Positions 47,226 through 58,011 of a stretch of DNA of 64,000 nucleotides are shown here, in pieces. The notes beneath the pieces were generated by a model, which ran no database searches, had not been told where the DNA came from, and saw only the letters and a program-made list of their open reading frames with translations. Origin of the DNA: Pantoea eucrina (GTDB taxonomy: Bacteria; Pseudomonadota; Gammaproteobacteria; Enterobacterales; Enterobacteriaceae). Position 1 is the stretch's first letter, and each line of letters starts with the position of its first letter. The translations under genes and the position numbers were made by a program. The DNA lies in assembly GCF_001691555.1 (NCBI RefSeq), contig NZ_MAYN01000008.1, positions 328,617 through 392,616 on the forward strand. The letters run 5' to 3'.

Positions 47226-47975
47226 ATGTCTCAGTACCAGCCGCCAGCACGGGCGACATTAAGAAAAGATGGGTTTACGTTTAAGCAATTTTTTGTCGCA
47301 CACGATCGCTGTGCAATGAAAGTCGGCACGGATGGCGTGCTGCTGGGGGCATGGGCGCCGGTGGCTGGCGTCCGGCGTATTCTGGATATTGGCTGCGGTA
47401 GCGGGCTGATCGCCCTGATGCTGGCGCAGCGCACGCCGGAACAGGTCACGCTGGATGCGGTCGAACTTGATAGCGATGCCGCCGCGCAGGCGCAGGAGAA
47501 CGTGCAGGCCTCACCGTGGGGCGCCCGTATCAGCGTGCACCAGGCGGATATCCTTAACTGGAGCAACCAGTGTGAAAAACGCTATTCGCTGATCGTCAGC
47601 AATCCACCTTTCTTTGTGCCCGGTATGGCCTCATCCAGCGTCGCGCGAGACACGGCGCGCAGCACCGCCACGCTCGATCACGCCGCGCTGCTGCAGTGCG
47701 CGGCACAGTTGATCGAAGAAGACGGGCTGTTTTGCGTGGTGCTGCCGGTGGAGAGCGGTGAGGCGCTGGTGCAGCTTGCCCGCGACGATGGCTGGCATCT
47801 GCGGCTGCGCTACGACGTCGCGCCTTATGCACAGCGGCCACCCAACCGGCTGGTACTGGGCTTTTCACCCGCTGCCGGTGATCTGATTCAGGAGCGGCTG
47901 GCGATCCGCAATGAAGACAAAAGCTACTCCGCTGACTGGCTGAGCCTGGTGACTGACTTCTATCTTTTCCGCTGA
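47226..47975 (+). CDS. trmN: tRNA1(Val) adenine-37 N6-methyltransferase TrmN6 (YfiC)
   Basis: Methylates A37 of valine tRNA 1. 249 residues (245 in E. coli), with the common start LRKDGFTFKQFFVAHDRCAMKVGTDG, the SAM motif LDIGCGSG and the catalytic SNPPFF. Start set at MSQYQ by homology; an ATG four codons upstream is possible and neither has a strong Shine-Dalgarno. In E. coli nadB follows; here the next gene is rpoE. Confidence 0.92.
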   Translation: MSQYQPPARATLRKDGFTFKQFFVAHDRCAMKVGTDGVLLGAWAPVAGVRRILDIGCGSGLIALMLAQRTPEQVTLDAVELDSDAAAQAQENVQASPWGARISVHQADILNWSNQCEKRYSLIVSNPPFFVPGMASSSVARDTARSTATLDHAALLQCAAQLIEEDGLFCVVLPVESGEALVQLARDDGWHLRLRYDVAPYAQRPPNRLVLGFSPAAGDLIQERLAIRNEDKSYSADWLSLVTDFYLFR

Positions 47976-48245
47976 GTATTGGCTGTCACCGTACTGCAGC
48001 AGCGGTCGCGATCTGCCATGACGATCGCAGGTTTCATGCTATATCGTGTCGCAACTTAGCGAATTTTGCGCGCTGCCATCCGCTATGCTGAAAAGAAGAG
48101 TAATAAAGATGAAAAAGAGGCTGCCTTACGCTACTCTGCCAGCACTGATTGGCAGCGCATAAGCCATTGAAAGCGGTTGAACTGCTGCTGGCAAAACCGG
48201 TAAGTCGCAAATGGCTGCGCTGCCGGTACGAAAAAACAGGTCGTG
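47976..48245. other. spacer in the place of nadB
   Basis: E. coli has the 540-codon nadB (L-aspartate oxidase) between trmN and rpoE. Here only the rpoE upstream region remains. I see no remnant of nadB coding sequence. A 17-codon ORF from 48109 (MKKRLPYATLPALIGSA) has a poor ribosome site and is probably chance. Confidence 0.6.
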
Positions 48246-48274
48246 GTGAACTTCAGGCCAGAACAGAACTCAAA
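48246..48274 (+). promoter_or_regulatory. sigma-E promoter of rpoE
   Basis: TGAACTT (48247-48253) and TCAAA (48270-48274) are 16 bp apart, matching the sigma-E consensus GGAACTT-N16-TCTRA type. It implies autoregulation of rpoE, as in E. coli. Confidence 0.7.
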
Positions 48275-48294
48275 GCGCATGCTTGCTCACGGGT

Positions 48295-48357
48295 ATGAGA
48301 TGTGCTGGCAGTCCACTTACGCATAAAAGAGTTTTGGGGAGACATTACCTCGGATGA
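48295..48357 (+). CDS. leader ORF overlapping the rpoE start (rseD-like)
   Basis: A 20-codon ORF from ATG 48295 whose TGA stop overlaps the rpoE ATG (GGATGAGC). rpoE itself has its nearest purine-rich site (GGGGAG) 12 bases upstream, which is poor, so coupling to the upstream ORF would help. E. coli has a longer leader ORF, rseD, in this place. An in-frame stop at 48247 limits this one to at most 35 codons. Real translation is uncertain. Confidence 0.42.
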   Translation: MRCAGSPLTHKRVLGRHYLG

Positions 48358-48929
48358 GCGAGCAGTTAACGGATCAGGTTCTCGTTGAGCGGGTTCAGAA
48401 AGGAGATCAAAAGTCCTTTAACTTACTGGTAGTCCGATACCAGCATAAAGTGGCGAGCCTGGTTTCACGCTATGTCCCTTCGGGTGACGTGCCCGATGTG
48501 GTACAGGAATCATTTATCAAAGCCTATCGCGCGCTGGAGTCGTTCCGCGGGGATAGCGCTTTTTACACGTGGCTTTACCGCATTGCGGTAAACACGGCGA
48601 AAAATTATCTGGTGGCTCAGGGCCGCCGTCCGCCGTCCAGCGACGTTGATGCAATTGATGCGGAAAACTTCGAAAGTGCGGGCGCGTTGAAAGAAATATC
48701 GAACCCTGAGAACTTAATGTTGTCTGACGAACTGAAACAAATTGTTTTTCGGACAATTGAGTCACTTCCTGAAGATCTCCGGATGGCTATCACGCTCAGA
48801 GAGCTGGATGGCCTGAGCTATGAAGAGATCGCTGCCATTATGGATTGCCCGGTTGGTACTGTCCGATCGCGCATATTTCGTGCCCGGGAAGCCATTGATA
48901 ACAAAGTTCAACCGCTTATCCAACGTTAG
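48354..48929 (+). CDS. rpoE: RNA polymerase sigma-E factor
   Basis: ECF sigma factor for envelope stress. 191 residues, the E. coli length and sequence almost throughout: region 2 NLLVVRYQHKVASLVSRYVPSGDVPDVVQESFIKAYRAL, region 4 DLRMAITLRELDGLSYEEIAAIMDCPVGTVRSRIFRAREAI. First gene of rpoE-rseABC; held inactive by RseA. Confidence 0.99.
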   Translation: MSEQLTDQVLVERVQKGDQKSFNLLVVRYQHKVASLVSRYVPSGDVPDVVQESFIKAYRALESFRGDSAFYTWLYRIAVNTAKNYLVAQGRRPPSSDVDAIDAENFESAGALKEISNPENLMLSDELKQIVFRTIESLPEDLRMAITLRELDGLSYEEIAAIMDCPVGTVRSRIFRAREAIDNKVQPLIQR

Positions 48930-48959
48930 TGATAACGGCTACTGAAAGGGTACCAAGGC

Positions 48960-49619
48960 ATGCAGAAAGAAAAACTTTCCGCTTTAATGGATGGTGAAAC
49001 GTTAGACAGCGAGCTGTTGTCCTCGCTGTCAAAGGATGTCGAACTTCAGAAAAGCTGGGAGAGCTACCATCTTATTCGCGATACGCTGCGCGGCGATGTT
49101 GGCGAAGTGCTGCATTTTGATATCTCCGCCCGTGTGGCCGCAGCCATTGAAAATGAGCCGCTGCGCACTGCGGCGACGCCGCTGATCCCGGAAGCGCAGC
49201 CGGAACCGGCACGCTGGCAAAAAATGCCGTTCTGGCGTCGCGGTGGCAACTGGGTGGCGTCAGTCACGCAAATTGGCGTGGCCGCATGTGTATCGCTTGC
49301 AGTGATTGTGGGCGTGCAACACTACAACGGCTCTTCTGCCAATGGTGCAGCAGAATCATCGGATGCCCCGGCGTTTAATACGCTGCCAATGATGGGTAAA
49401 GCGTCACCGGTAAGCCTGGGCGTGCCGTCTGATGCCTTTGATACCAATAGCTCAAACCAGCAGGTTCAGGATCAGCGGCGTCGCGTCAATGCCATGCTGC
49501 AGGATTACGAACTGCAGCGCCGGTTGCATGCCGATCAGGTGCAGTTTGAAAACACGGTACCGCAGCAGGCGCAGGCCACCGTTCCCGGAACCCAGTCGTT
49601 AGGAACTCAACAGCAGTAA
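48960..49619 (+). CDS. rseA: anti-sigma-E factor RseA
   Basis: Inner-membrane protein that binds sigma-E with its cytoplasmic N-terminus (MQKEKLSALMDGETLDSELLSSL) and RseB with its periplasmic C-terminus, and is cut by DegS and RseP on stress. 219 residues (216 in E. coli) with one transmembrane helix at about 99-117 (WVASVTQIGVAACVSLAVI). The Gln-rich periplasmic tail ends TQSLGTQQQ. Its stop codon overlaps the rseB ATG by one base. Confidence 0.97.
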   Translation: MQKEKLSALMDGETLDSELLSSLSKDVELQKSWESYHLIRDTLRGDVGEVLHFDISARVAAAIENEPLRTAATPLIPEAQPEPARWQKMPFWRRGGNWVASVTQIGVAACVSLAVIVGVQHYNGSSANGAAESSDAPAFNTLPMMGKASPVSLGVPSDAFDTNSSNQQVQDQRRRVNAMLQDYELQRRLHADQVQFENTVPQQAQATVPGTQSLGTQQQ

Positions 49620-50575
49620 TGAAGCAGCTCTGGTGCGCCGTTAGCCTCATGGCAGGCAGCCTGCTCTGGACATCTACCGCCCCGGCACAGACTTCGTCTT
49701 CCGGGGCGTTGTTACAGCAGATGGAGCAGGCGACTCAAAATCTCAATTATGAATTCGCATATATTAATGTCTCCCGACTGGGCATTGAGTCACTGCGCTA
49801 TCGGCACGCCGTGGTGGATAAGCGCGTCTTTGCACAGCTGTTGCAGATGGATGGCCCGCGTCGTGAGGTGATCCAGCGCGGCAGTGACATCAGCTATTTT
49901 GAACCTGGCCTGGACCCGTTTTCACTGCCGGGTGACCATATCATTGACGCACTGCCCTCATTAATGTTCGCTAATTTTGCCCGGCTCGGTCAGGCGTATG
50001 ATTTTGTGCCGGTAGGGCGGTCACGCATGGCCGATCAACTGTGCGAAGTTGTGCGGATTGTCTCCCGTGACGGTACGCGCTACAGCTATGTGGTCTGGCT
50101 GGATGTGGATACCAAACTGCCATTACGCATCGATTTGCTGGATCGTGACGGCGAAACGCTGGAGCAGTTTCGTGTTATCAGCTTTGCGGTGGATGAGGGC
50201 GTGCGTAATCTGATGCAGGGACTGGAGAAGGCAAACCTGCCGCCATCGCTCTCTGTGCCGGCGGGCGACAAGGTTGAACTTAGCTGGCAGCCAGGCTGGA
50301 TACCGGCGGGCATGAAGCTGATTTCACAAAGCCGTCGCGCGATACCCGCCATGAATAAAACCGTCGAATCACGTCTCTACAGCGACGGGCTGTTCAGTTT
50401 TGCCATCAATATAGCGCCTGCCGATAAAAACAGCGTGCCCCAGCAATTGCGCACGGGACGTCGTACGGTGCAGACCGTTGTGCGCGATAATCAGGAGATC
50501 ACCGTGGTGGGCGAGTTACCGCCTGCAACCGCGAAACGTATCGCCAGCGCTATTGATACAGGGGCAAAAAAATGA
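49619..50575 (+). CDS. rseB: sigma-E regulator RseB
   Basis: Periplasmic protein that protects RseA from DegS and senses lipopolysaccharide and unfolded porins. 318 residues, the E. coli length, with a signal peptide ending APAQT and a LolA/MucB-like fold (QQMEQATQNLNYEFAYINVSRLGIESLRYRH). Overlaps rseA by one base and rseC by four. Confidence 0.97.
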   Translation: MKQLWCAVSLMAGSLLWTSTAPAQTSSSGALLQQMEQATQNLNYEFAYINVSRLGIESLRYRHAVVDKRVFAQLLQMDGPRREVIQRGSDISYFEPGLDPFSLPGDHIIDALPSLMFANFARLGQAYDFVPVGRSRMADQLCEVVRIVSRDGTRYSYVVWLDVDTKLPLRIDLLDRDGETLEQFRVISFAVDEGVRNLMQGLEKANLPPSLSVPAGDKVELSWQPGWIPAGMKLISQSRRAIPAMNKTVESRLYSDGLFSFAINIAPADKNSVPQQLRTGRRTVQTVVRDNQEITVVGELPPATAKRIASAIDTGAKK

Positions 50576-51036
50576 TGAGAGAGTGGGCCACGGTTGTGGC
50601 ATGGCAGGACGGCATTGCCACGCTGCATTCTGAAGCGAAAACCTCCTGCAACAGCTGTTCAGCACGCAAAGGGTGCGGCAGCCATGCGCTCAACAAGCTG
50701 GGGCCGAAGAACGCACACGTCATGACGATTCCCAGCGCTGAGCCGCTACAGCCGGGACAGCGCATTGAGTTAGGCATCCGTGAGAGCAGTCTGCTGGGCT
50801 CAGCGCTGCTGGTTTATATGACCCCGCTGTTTGGCCTGTTTGCTGTGGCTGGCGTATTCCAGATGCTGTTTCACAGCGATCTGGCTGCTGCCTGCGGGGC
50901 ACTGCTTGGTGGCGTAGGGGGCTTTATCATTGCCAAAGGCGTTTCATCCCGCTATGCCGGGCGCGAAGCCTTTCAGCCGGTGATCCTTAGCGTGGCGCTT
51001 CCGCCTGATGCGCTGCGGGTCGAAGATGTCAGCTGA
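50572..51036 (+). CDS. rseC: RseC/MucC family membrane protein
   Basis: Inner-membrane protein that modulates sigma-E and, through SoxR reduction, redox responses. 154 residues (159 in E. coli). Four cysteines in KTSCNSCSARKGCG and nearby fit a metal or Fe-S site, and there are two transmembrane helices (about 75-95 and 100-120). ATGA overlap with rseB; two tandem ATG codons. Confidence 0.95.
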   Translation: MMREWATVVAWQDGIATLHSEAKTSCNSCSARKGCGSHALNKLGPKNAHVMTIPSAEPLQPGQRIELGIRESSLLGSALLVYMTPLFGLFAVAGVFQMLFHSDLAAACGALLGGVGGFIIAKGVSSRYAGREAFQPVILSVALPPDALRVEDVS

Positions 51037-51253
51037 TGCCGCCAGGGCCGCCAGATGTGCGGCCTTTTCATTTCCGCTTACCCGCTGAATTCTGTTGCAA
51101 ATCCCACAGGTTCCATTCTTTAACGCGCGGCGTTAACAGTGTAATATGCGACGTCATTAATGAGGCCGACAGGGTTCCGGGTAAAGATCGCTTGCCTGAA
51201 TGTGTCTGTGCTCACGTTTTCAACTGATTCTCTACGTGAAGATATTCATATAA
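51037..51253 (+). promoter_or_regulatory. upstream region of lepA
   Basis: 217 bp between rseC and lepA. A -10-like TAATAT occurs in GTGTAATATGCG near 51140. No terminator or gene is evident. Confidence 0.35.
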
Positions 51254-53053
51254 ATGAAGCACATACGAAATTTCTCTATTATTGCTCACATTGACCACGG
51301 CAAATCAACGCTCTCCGATCGTCTGATTCAGATTTGTGGTGGCCTGAGCGATCGTGAGATGGCAGCGCAGGTTCTTGACTCCATGGATCTGGAGCGCGAG
51401 CGCGGCATTACGATTAAAGCGCAGAGCGTTACGCTCGATTACACAGCGCCAGACGGTGAAACTTACCAGCTCAATTTTATCGACACCCCGGGCCACGTAG
51501 ACTTCTCGTATGAAGTTTCCCGCTCGCTGGCGGCCTGCGAAGGGGCGCTGCTGGTGGTCGATGCAGGACAGGGCGTTGAAGCACAGACGCTGGCGAACTG
51601 CTATACCGCCATGGAAATGGATCTGGAAGTGGTACCGGTACTGAATAAGATCGATCTGCCTGCTGCCGATCCTGAGCGTGTAGCTGAAGAGATTGAAGAT
51701 ATCGTGGGTATTGATGCCGTAGACGCCGTGCGCTGCTCGGCGAAAACCGGCATCGGTGTACCTGATGTGCTGGAGCGCCTGGTGCGCGATATCCCGGCGC
51801 CGGAAGGCGATCCGGATGGCCCGCTGCAGGCACTGATCATCGACTCCTGGTTTGATAACTACCTCGGCGTTGTTTCCCTGATCCGTATCAAAAACGGTAC
51901 GCTGCGTAAGGGCGAGAAGGTCAAAGTCATGAGTACCGGTCAGGTATATAACGCTGACCGTCTGGGTATTTTCACACCCAAACAGGTTGACCGCACCGAA
52001 CTGAAATGCGGTGAAGTTGGCTGGCTGGTGTGCGCAATCAAAGATATTCTTGGCGCGCCAGTGGGCGATACGCTGACGCTGCAGCGCAATCCGGCAGAGA
52101 AAGCGCTGCCAGGCTTTAAAAAAGTTAAACCGCAGGTCTATGCCGGTCTCTTCCCGGTAAGCTCGGATGATTATGAATCATTCCGTGACGCGCTGGGCAA
52201 GCTGAGTCTGAACGACGCCTCCCTGTTCTATGAGCCAGAGAGTTCAACCGCGCTGGGCTTTGGTTTCCGCTGCGGCTTCCTGGGTCTGCTGCACATGGAG
52301 ATCATTCAGGAGCGTCTGGAGCGCGAGTATGACCTCGACCTGATCACCACAGCACCAACGGTAGTGTATGAAGTGGAAACCACCGATGGCGAAGTGGTGT
52401 ATGTCGACAGTCCATCCAAGCTGCCGCCGCTGAACAACATCGAAGAGCTGCGTGAGCCGATTGCAGAGTGTCATATGCTGCTGCCACAGGAATATCTGGG
52501 TAATGTGATTACCCTGTGTGTGGAGAAGCGTGGCGTTCAGACCAATATGGTTTACCACGGCAACCAGGTTGCGCTCACCTACGAAATTCCGATGGCTGAA
52601 GTGGTGCTCGACTTCTTTGACCGCCTGAAATCGACGTCGCGCGGCTATGCATCGCTGGACTATAACTTCAAGCGCTTCCAGGCGTCAGACATGGTGCGCG
52701 TGGACGTATTAATTAACGCAGAGCGTGTTGATGCCCTGGCGCTGATCACCCACCGCGATAACTCGCAGTACCGCGGTCGCGAGCTGGTGGAGAAGATGAA
52801 AGATCTGATCCCGCGCCAGCAGTTTGATATCGCGATTCAGGCGGCGATTGGCAACCACATCATTGCGCGTTCCACCGTGAAGCAGCTGCGTAAAAACGTC
52901 CTGGCAAAATGCTACGGCGGTGACGTCAGCCGTAAGAAAAAACTGTTGCAGAAACAGAAAGATGGTAAGAAACGCATGAAGCAGGTCGGCAACGTTGAGC
53001 TGCCGCAGGAAGCTTTCCTCGCCATTCTGCATGTCGGTAAAGACAGCAAATAA
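51254..53053 (+). CDS. lepA: translation elongation factor 4 (LepA)
   Basis: Ribosome-bound GTPase that aids initiation and ribosome assembly. 599 residues, the E. coli length. G motifs: AHIDHGKST (G1), DTPGHVDF (G3), NKIDLPAA (G4). EF-G-like domains follow, then the LepA-specific C-terminus ending VGKDSK. First gene of lepA-lepB; lepB starts 9 bp later. Confidence 0.99.
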   Translation: MKHIRNFSIIAHIDHGKSTLSDRLIQICGGLSDREMAAQVLDSMDLERERGITIKAQSVTLDYTAPDGETYQLNFIDTPGHVDFSYEVSRSLAACEGALLVVDAGQGVEAQTLANCYTAMEMDLEVVPVLNKIDLPAADPERVAEEIEDIVGIDAVDAVRCSAKTGIGVPDVLERLVRDIPAPEGDPDGPLQALIIDSWFDNYLGVVSLIRIKNGTLRKGEKVKVMSTGQVYNADRLGIFTPKQVDRTELKCGEVGWLVCAIKDILGAPVGDTLTLQRNPAEKALPGFKKVKPQVYAGLFPVSSDDYESFRDALGKLSLNDASLFYEPESSTALGFGFRCGFLGLLHMEIIQERLEREYDLDLITTAPTVVYEVETTDGEVVYVDSPSKLPPLNNIEELREPIAECHMLLPQEYLGNVITLCVEKRGVQTNMVYHGNQVALTYEIPMAEVVLDFFDRLKSTSRGYASLDYNFKRFQASDMVRVDVLINAERVDALALITHRDNSQYRGRELVEKMKDLIPRQQFDIAIQAAIGNHIIARSTVKQLRKNVLAKCYGGDVSRKKKLLQKQKDGKKRMKQVGNVELPQEAFLAILHVGKDSK

Positions 53054-53062
53054 GGAACCACA

Positions 53063-54034
53063 ATGGCTAACATGTTCGCCCTGATTCTGGTTATCGCTAC
53101 GCTGCTGACCGGTATCATCTGGTGTATCGATCGCGTGAAGTGGGCGCCTGAGCGTCGTGCAAAGCAGGCTGCTGCGCAGGCGCAGGCGGGTAACGCGCTC
53201 GACAGCAAAACGCTGGCGAAGGTTGCAGCACAGCCAGGCTGGATTGAAACGGCGGCATCGGTATTTCCGGTGCTGGCGGTGGTACTGATTGTACGTTCAT
53301 TTATTTTTGAACCCTTTCAGATCCCCTCCGGCTCAATGATGCCCACGCTGCTGATTGGCGACTTTATTCTGGTAGAGAAGTTTGCGTATGGCATTAAAGA
53401 TCCCATCACGCAAACCACGCTGATCCCGACCGGACATCCAAAACGCGGTGACGTTGCCGTGTTTAAATATCCGAAAGATCCCAGCGTTGACTACATCAAA
53501 CGCGTGATTGGTCTGCCGGGCGACAAAGTGGTGTTTGATCCGTTCAGCAAAACGCTGACCATCAACCCGGGCTGCGGTAACGGCAAATGTGATACGGCGC
53601 TGCCGGTCACCTATACCAATATTGAGCCAAGCGACTTTATCCAGACCTTCAGCGGCTTTGATGGCAATGAAACCGGCAACGGCTTCTTCCGGAAACCGCA
53701 GGGTGAAACGCTGCGCGGCGGCCTGCGTCTCGGTACACGTAAAGAGACGCTGGGCGATGTGACGCACAATATCCTGCTGGTGAATGAGGCGCAGAGCCAG
53801 GCGAACATGTACTATCAGCAGCCGGGCCAGCCGCAGGCGACCTGGGTCGTGCCGCAGGGGCAATATTTCATGATGGGCGATAACCGTGACAACAGCGCCG
53901 ACAGTCGCTACTGGGGCTTTGTGCCTGAGAAGAATCTGGTCGGTAAAGCGGTCGCTATCTGGATGAGCTTTGAAAAACAGGAAGGTGAATGGCCGACAGG
54001 TGTACGCCTGAGCCGTATCGGCGGCATTCACTAA
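53063..54034 (+). CDS. lepB: signal peptidase I
   Basis: Cleaves signal peptides of exported proteins at the outer face of the inner membrane. 323 residues (324 in E. coli), with two N-terminal transmembrane helices, catalytic Ser91 in IPSGSMMPTL and the general-base Lys in YIKRVIGLPGD, and the box E sequence GDNRDNSADSRYWG. Followed by the structured rnc leader. Confidence 0.98.
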   Translation: MANMFALILVIATLLTGIIWCIDRVKWAPERRAKQAAAQAQAGNALDSKTLAKVAAQPGWIETAASVFPVLAVVLIVRSFIFEPFQIPSGSMMPTLLIGDFILVEKFAYGIKDPITQTTLIPTGHPKRGDVAVFKYPKDPSVDYIKRVIGLPGDKVVFDPFSKTLTINPGCGNGKCDTALPVTYTNIEPSDFIQTFSGFDGNETGNGFFRKPQGETLRGGLRLGTRKETLGDVTHNILLVNEAQSQANMYYQQPGQPQATWVVPQGQYFMMGDNRDNSADSRYWGFVPEKNLVGKAVAIWMSFEKQEGEWPTGVRLSRIGGIH

Positions 54035-54826
<792 letters not shown>

Positions 54827-54874
54827 ATTGTTTTACGACAGCGCCATCCCGGCGCTGACTAAGTCAGGACCCGA

Positions 54875-55780
54875 ATGAGCGAACACGAAACTTATTGCGG
54901 CTTTGTCGCGATTGTAGGCCGGCCTAACGTCGGTAAATCAACCTTACTGAACCAGCTGCTGGGGCAGAAGGTCTCGATCACCTCACGCAAGCCGCAAACC
55001 ACGCGCCACCGCATTATGGGCATTCACACTGAAGGCGCTTATCAGGCGATCTACGTGGATACGCCCGGGCTGCATATGGAAGAGAAGCGGGCGATCAACC
55101 GCCTGATGAACCGTGCTGCCAGCAGCTCAATTGGCGATGTGGAGCTGGTGATTTTCGTCGTGGAAGGCACGCGCTGGACACCGGATGATGAGATGGTGCT
55201 CAACAAACTGCGCGATGGCAAAGTGCCGGTGGTGCTGGCGGTGAACAAGGTGGATAACATTCAGGATAAAAGTATCCTGCTGCCGCACCTGCAGTTCCTG
55301 AGTCAGCAGATGAATTTCCTCGATATCGTGCCGATCTCTGCTGAGAATGGCAAAAATGTCGATACCATCGCAGCGATTGCCCGCAAGCGCCTGCCGCTGG
55401 CAGAGCATCACTTTCCGGAAGACTACATCACCGACCGCTCACAGCGCTTTATGGCTTCAGAGATCATCCGCGAAAAGCTGATGCGTTTCCTGGGCGCCGA
55501 GCTGCCTTACTCCGTCACCGTGGAGATTGAACAGTTTGTCGCTAACGAGCGCGGCGGCTACGACATCAATGGCCTGATTCTGGTGGAGCGCGAAGGCCAG
55601 AAAAAAATGGTTATCGGCAACAAAGGGTCAAAGATCAAAACCATCGGTATCGAAGCGCGGCGCGACATGGAAGAGATGTTTGAAGCCAAAGTGCACCTCG
55701 AACTTTGGGTGAAAGTAAAATCGGGCTGGGCAGATGACGAACGTGCGCTGCGCAGCCTGGGCTACACAGACGATCTGTAA
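54875..55780 (+). CDS. era: GTPase Era
   Basis: Essential GTPase for 16S rRNA maturation and 30S assembly. 301 residues, the E. coli length. G1 [10 protein letters not shown]3 DTPG, G4 NKVD, and a C-terminal KH domain with [17 protein letters not shown]. In E. coli era overlaps rnc; here 48 bp separate them. Confidence 0.98.
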   Translation: MSEHETYCGFVAIVGRPNVGKSTLLNQLLGQKVSITSRKPQTTRHRIMGIHTEGAYQAIYVDTPGLHMEEKRAINRLMNRAASSSIGDVELVIFVVEGTRWTPDDEMVLNKLRDGKVPVVLAVNKVDNIQDKSILLPHLQFLSQQMNFLDIVPISAENGKNVDTIAAIARKRLPLAEHHFPEDYITDRSQRFMASEIIREKLMRFLGAELPYSVTVEIEQFVANERGGYDINGLILVEREGQKKMVIGNKGSKIKTIGIEARRDMEEMFEAKVHLELWVKVKSGWADDERALRSLGYTDDL

Positions 55781-55783
55781 CTG

Positions 55784-56512
55784 ATGGAAGGCTGGCAACG
55801 CGCGTTTGTGCTGCATAGTCGCCCTTACAGCGAAACCAGCCTGCTGCTCGATCTCTTCACGGAAAGTCAGGGACGCGTCCGCGTGCTGGCTAAAGGCGCG
55901 CGCTCGCGCCGTTCTCAGCTGAAAGGCACCCTGCAGCCTTTTACGCCGCTGCTGGTGCGCTGGGGCGGACGCGGCGAAGTGAAAACGCTGCGTAACGCCG
56001 AAGCGGTGTCACTGGCGCTGCCGCTCAGCGGTATCACGCTCTACTGCGGTCTCTATGTCAATGAACTGCTGTCGCGCGTGCTGGAGCAGGAGATCCCCTT
56101 TTCTGAGCTCTTCTTCGATTATCTGAACTGTATCCAGGAACTGGCTGCCGGCACGGCCTCGCCGGAACCGGCGCTGCGCCGGTTTGAGCTGGCGCTGCTC
56201 GGGCATCTCGGCTACGGCGTCGATTTTCTGCACTGCGCCGGCAGCGGCGAAGCGATTGATGACGCCATGACCTACAGCTACCGCGAAGAGAAGGGCTTTA
56301 TCGCCAGCCTGGTGCTGAACCAGCGCAGTTTTACCGGTCACCAGCTGCGCGCCATTGAAGCGCGCAGTTTCCCCGATGCCGACAGCCTGCGGGCAGCCAA
56401 GCGCTTTACGCGCATGGCGCTGAAGCCCTATCTCGGCGGCAAACCGCTGAAGAGCCAGGAGCTGTTTCGCCAGTTTATTCCAAAGAAGAAACCTGATGCG
56501 CCGCAGGCGTAG
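55784..56512 (+). CDS. recO: DNA repair protein RecO
   Basis: Loads RecA on SSB-coated DNA with RecR. 242 residues (242 in E. coli), OB-fold start [27 protein letters not shown] and a helical C-terminal domain. It starts 3 bp after era, so is translated in the same operon. Confidence 0.97.
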   Translation: MEGWQRAFVLHSRPYSETSLLLDLFTESQGRVRVLAKGARSRRSQLKGTLQPFTPLLVRWGGRGEVKTLRNAEAVSLALPLSGITLYCGLYVNELLSRVLEQEIPFSELFFDYLNCIQELAAGTASPEPALRRFELALLGHLGYGVDFLHCAGSGEAIDDAMTYSYREEKGFIASLVLNQRSFTGHQLRAIEARSFPDADSLRAAKRFTRMALKPYLGGKPLKSQELFRQFIPKKKPDAPQA

Positions 56513-56582
56513 CGGCGGTCATACCACCTGAACGTATCATCGCGATACACTGCACTGACATTGGACAAAGAGAAGCGTAGTT

Positions 56583-57314
56583 ATGGCTGAGTTGCTGTTA
56601 GGCGTCAATATTGATCATATCGCTACCGTACGTAACGCGCGTGGCACCCACTATCCCGATCCGGTACAGGCGGCTTTTGTGGCCGAACAGGCGGGTGCTG
56701 ACGGCATTACCGTGCATCTGCGCGAAGACCGCCGTCATATCACCGATCGCGATGTGCGTATCCTGCGCGATACCATTCAGACGCGGATGAACCTGGAGAT
56801 GGCGGTCACGGATGAGATGATCGCCATCGCCTGTGACATCCGGCCGCACTTTGTCTGTCTGGTGCCGGAGAAGCGTCAGGAGGTGACAACGGAAGGTGGA
56901 CTGGACGTCGCGGGCCAGCAGGCGGGCGTCAGCGCAGCGGTACAGCAGCTGTCTGAAGCGGGCATACTGGTGTCACTGTTTATCGATGCCGATCGCCGGC
57001 AGATTGATGCGGCCGTTGCCAGCGGCGCCCCCTATATCGAAATTCATACCGGCGCGTACGCCGAGGCACCGGAAGGGCCGGTGCGTGACGCCGAGCTGCT
57101 GCGCATTCGTGAAGCGGCGCACTACGCGGCTTCCCTGGGACTGAAAGTCAACGCCGGCCACGGACTGACCTATCACAACGTACAGCCGATTGCGGCGCTG
57201 CCGGAGATGCATGAGCTGAATATCGGCCATGCCATTATCGGGCGGGCGCTCTTCAGCGGGCTGGCAGAGGCGGTGAGCGAAATGAAACAGCTGATGCGGG
57301 AAGCGCGGCGCTGA
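56583..57314 (+). CDS. pdxJ: pyridoxine 5'-phosphate synthase
   Basis: Condenses 1-deoxyxylulose 5-phosphate with 3-amino-2-oxopropyl phosphate in vitamin B6 synthesis. A TIM barrel of 243 residues, the E. coli length, with [32 protein letters not shown] and the C-terminal [13 protein letters not shown]. Its stop overlaps the acpS start (TGATG). Confidence 0.98.
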   Translation: MAELLLGVNIDHIATVRNARGTHYPDPVQAAFVAEQAGADGITVHLREDRRHITDRDVRILRDTIQTRMNLEMAVTDEMIAIACDIRPHFVCLVPEKRQEVTTEGGLDVAGQQAGVSAAVQQLSEAGILVSLFIDADRRQIDAAVASGAPYIEIHTGAYAEAPEGPVRDAELLRIREAAHYAASLGLKVNAGHGLTYHNVQPIAALPEMHELNIGHAIIGRALFSGLAEAVSEMKQLMREARR

Positions 57315-57694
57315 TGGCGATCCTTGGTCTTGGCAGCGATATCGTGGAAATTGAGCGCATCGCCGGCGTCATCGAACGATCCGGCGATCGCCTGGCGCGC
57401 CGCGTACTGAGCGACGCAGAGTGGCAGCAGTATCAGGCGCATCAGCAGCCGGTGCGTTTTCTGGCCAAGCGTTTTGCCGTTAAAGAGGCGGCGGCCAAAG
57501 CGTTTGGCACCGGGATCCGCGGCGGGCTGGCGTTTAATCAGTTTGAGGTATTCAACGATGCGCTGGGGAAACCAGGTCTGCGCTTTTTTGAGCAGGCGAG
57601 CATCATTGCAGAGCGGCTTGGCGTGCAGCGCGTGCACGTGACGCTGGCTGATGAGCGCCACTACGCCTGCGCCACGGTGATTATTGAGGACTGA
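57314..57694 (+). CDS. acpS: holo-[acyl-carrier-protein] synthase
   Basis: Attaches 4'-phosphopantetheine to ACP. 126 residues, the E. coli length, with the Mg2+ ligands in [12 protein letters not shown] and [19 protein letters not shown]. Coupled to pdxJ by a one-base overlap; converges on yfhL. Confidence 0.98.
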   Translation: MAILGLGSDIVEIERIAGVIERSGDRLARRVLSDAEWQQYQAHQQPVRFLAKRFAVKEAAAKAFGTGIRGGLAFNQFEVFNDALGKPGLRFFEQASIIAERLGVQRVHVTLADERHYACATVIIED

Positions 57695-57703
57695 TGTTCG
57701 TCC

Positions 57704-57955
57704 TCAGTGCGGATGCAGCTGCACAAATTTCTCCCACAGCGCGTCGCGGCTTTCGGCGTGCTGCGGGTCACTGATAATTGTGTTGTCGATAGGGCAGACG
57801 CTCTGACAGGTTGGGGTTTCATAGTGCCCCACGCACTCGGTGCAGCGCGCCGGATCGATTTCATATATCGCCTCACCCAGCGCGATAGCCTGATTGGGAC
57901 ACTCCGGCTCACACATGTCGCAGTTAATACATTTCGCCGTAATCAGTAACGCCAT
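57704..57955 (-). CDS. yfhL: YfhL family 4Fe-4S ferredoxin
   Basis: Small ferredoxin for two [4Fe-4S] clusters, 83 residues. First motif CINCDMCEPECP, second CTECVGHYETPTCQSVCP with the eight-residue insert typical of the Alvin-type (Allochromatium) ferredoxins. The physiological partner is unclear. It lies next to acpS in E. coli too. Confidence 0.95.
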   Translation of the reverse strand: MALLITAKCINCDMCEPECPNQAIALGEAIYEIDPARCTECVGHYETPTCQSVCPIDNTIISDPQHAESRDALWEKFVQLHPH

Positions 57956-58011
57956 TCTTTACGTCCGTTAATCCTTAATAAATGCGCGGTCATTATAGGC
58001 CGGTTTAACGC

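Noticed and set aside
48109..48162. 17-codon ORF upstream of rpoE
   Set aside because: Poor Shine-Dalgarno and no conservation known; probably chance.
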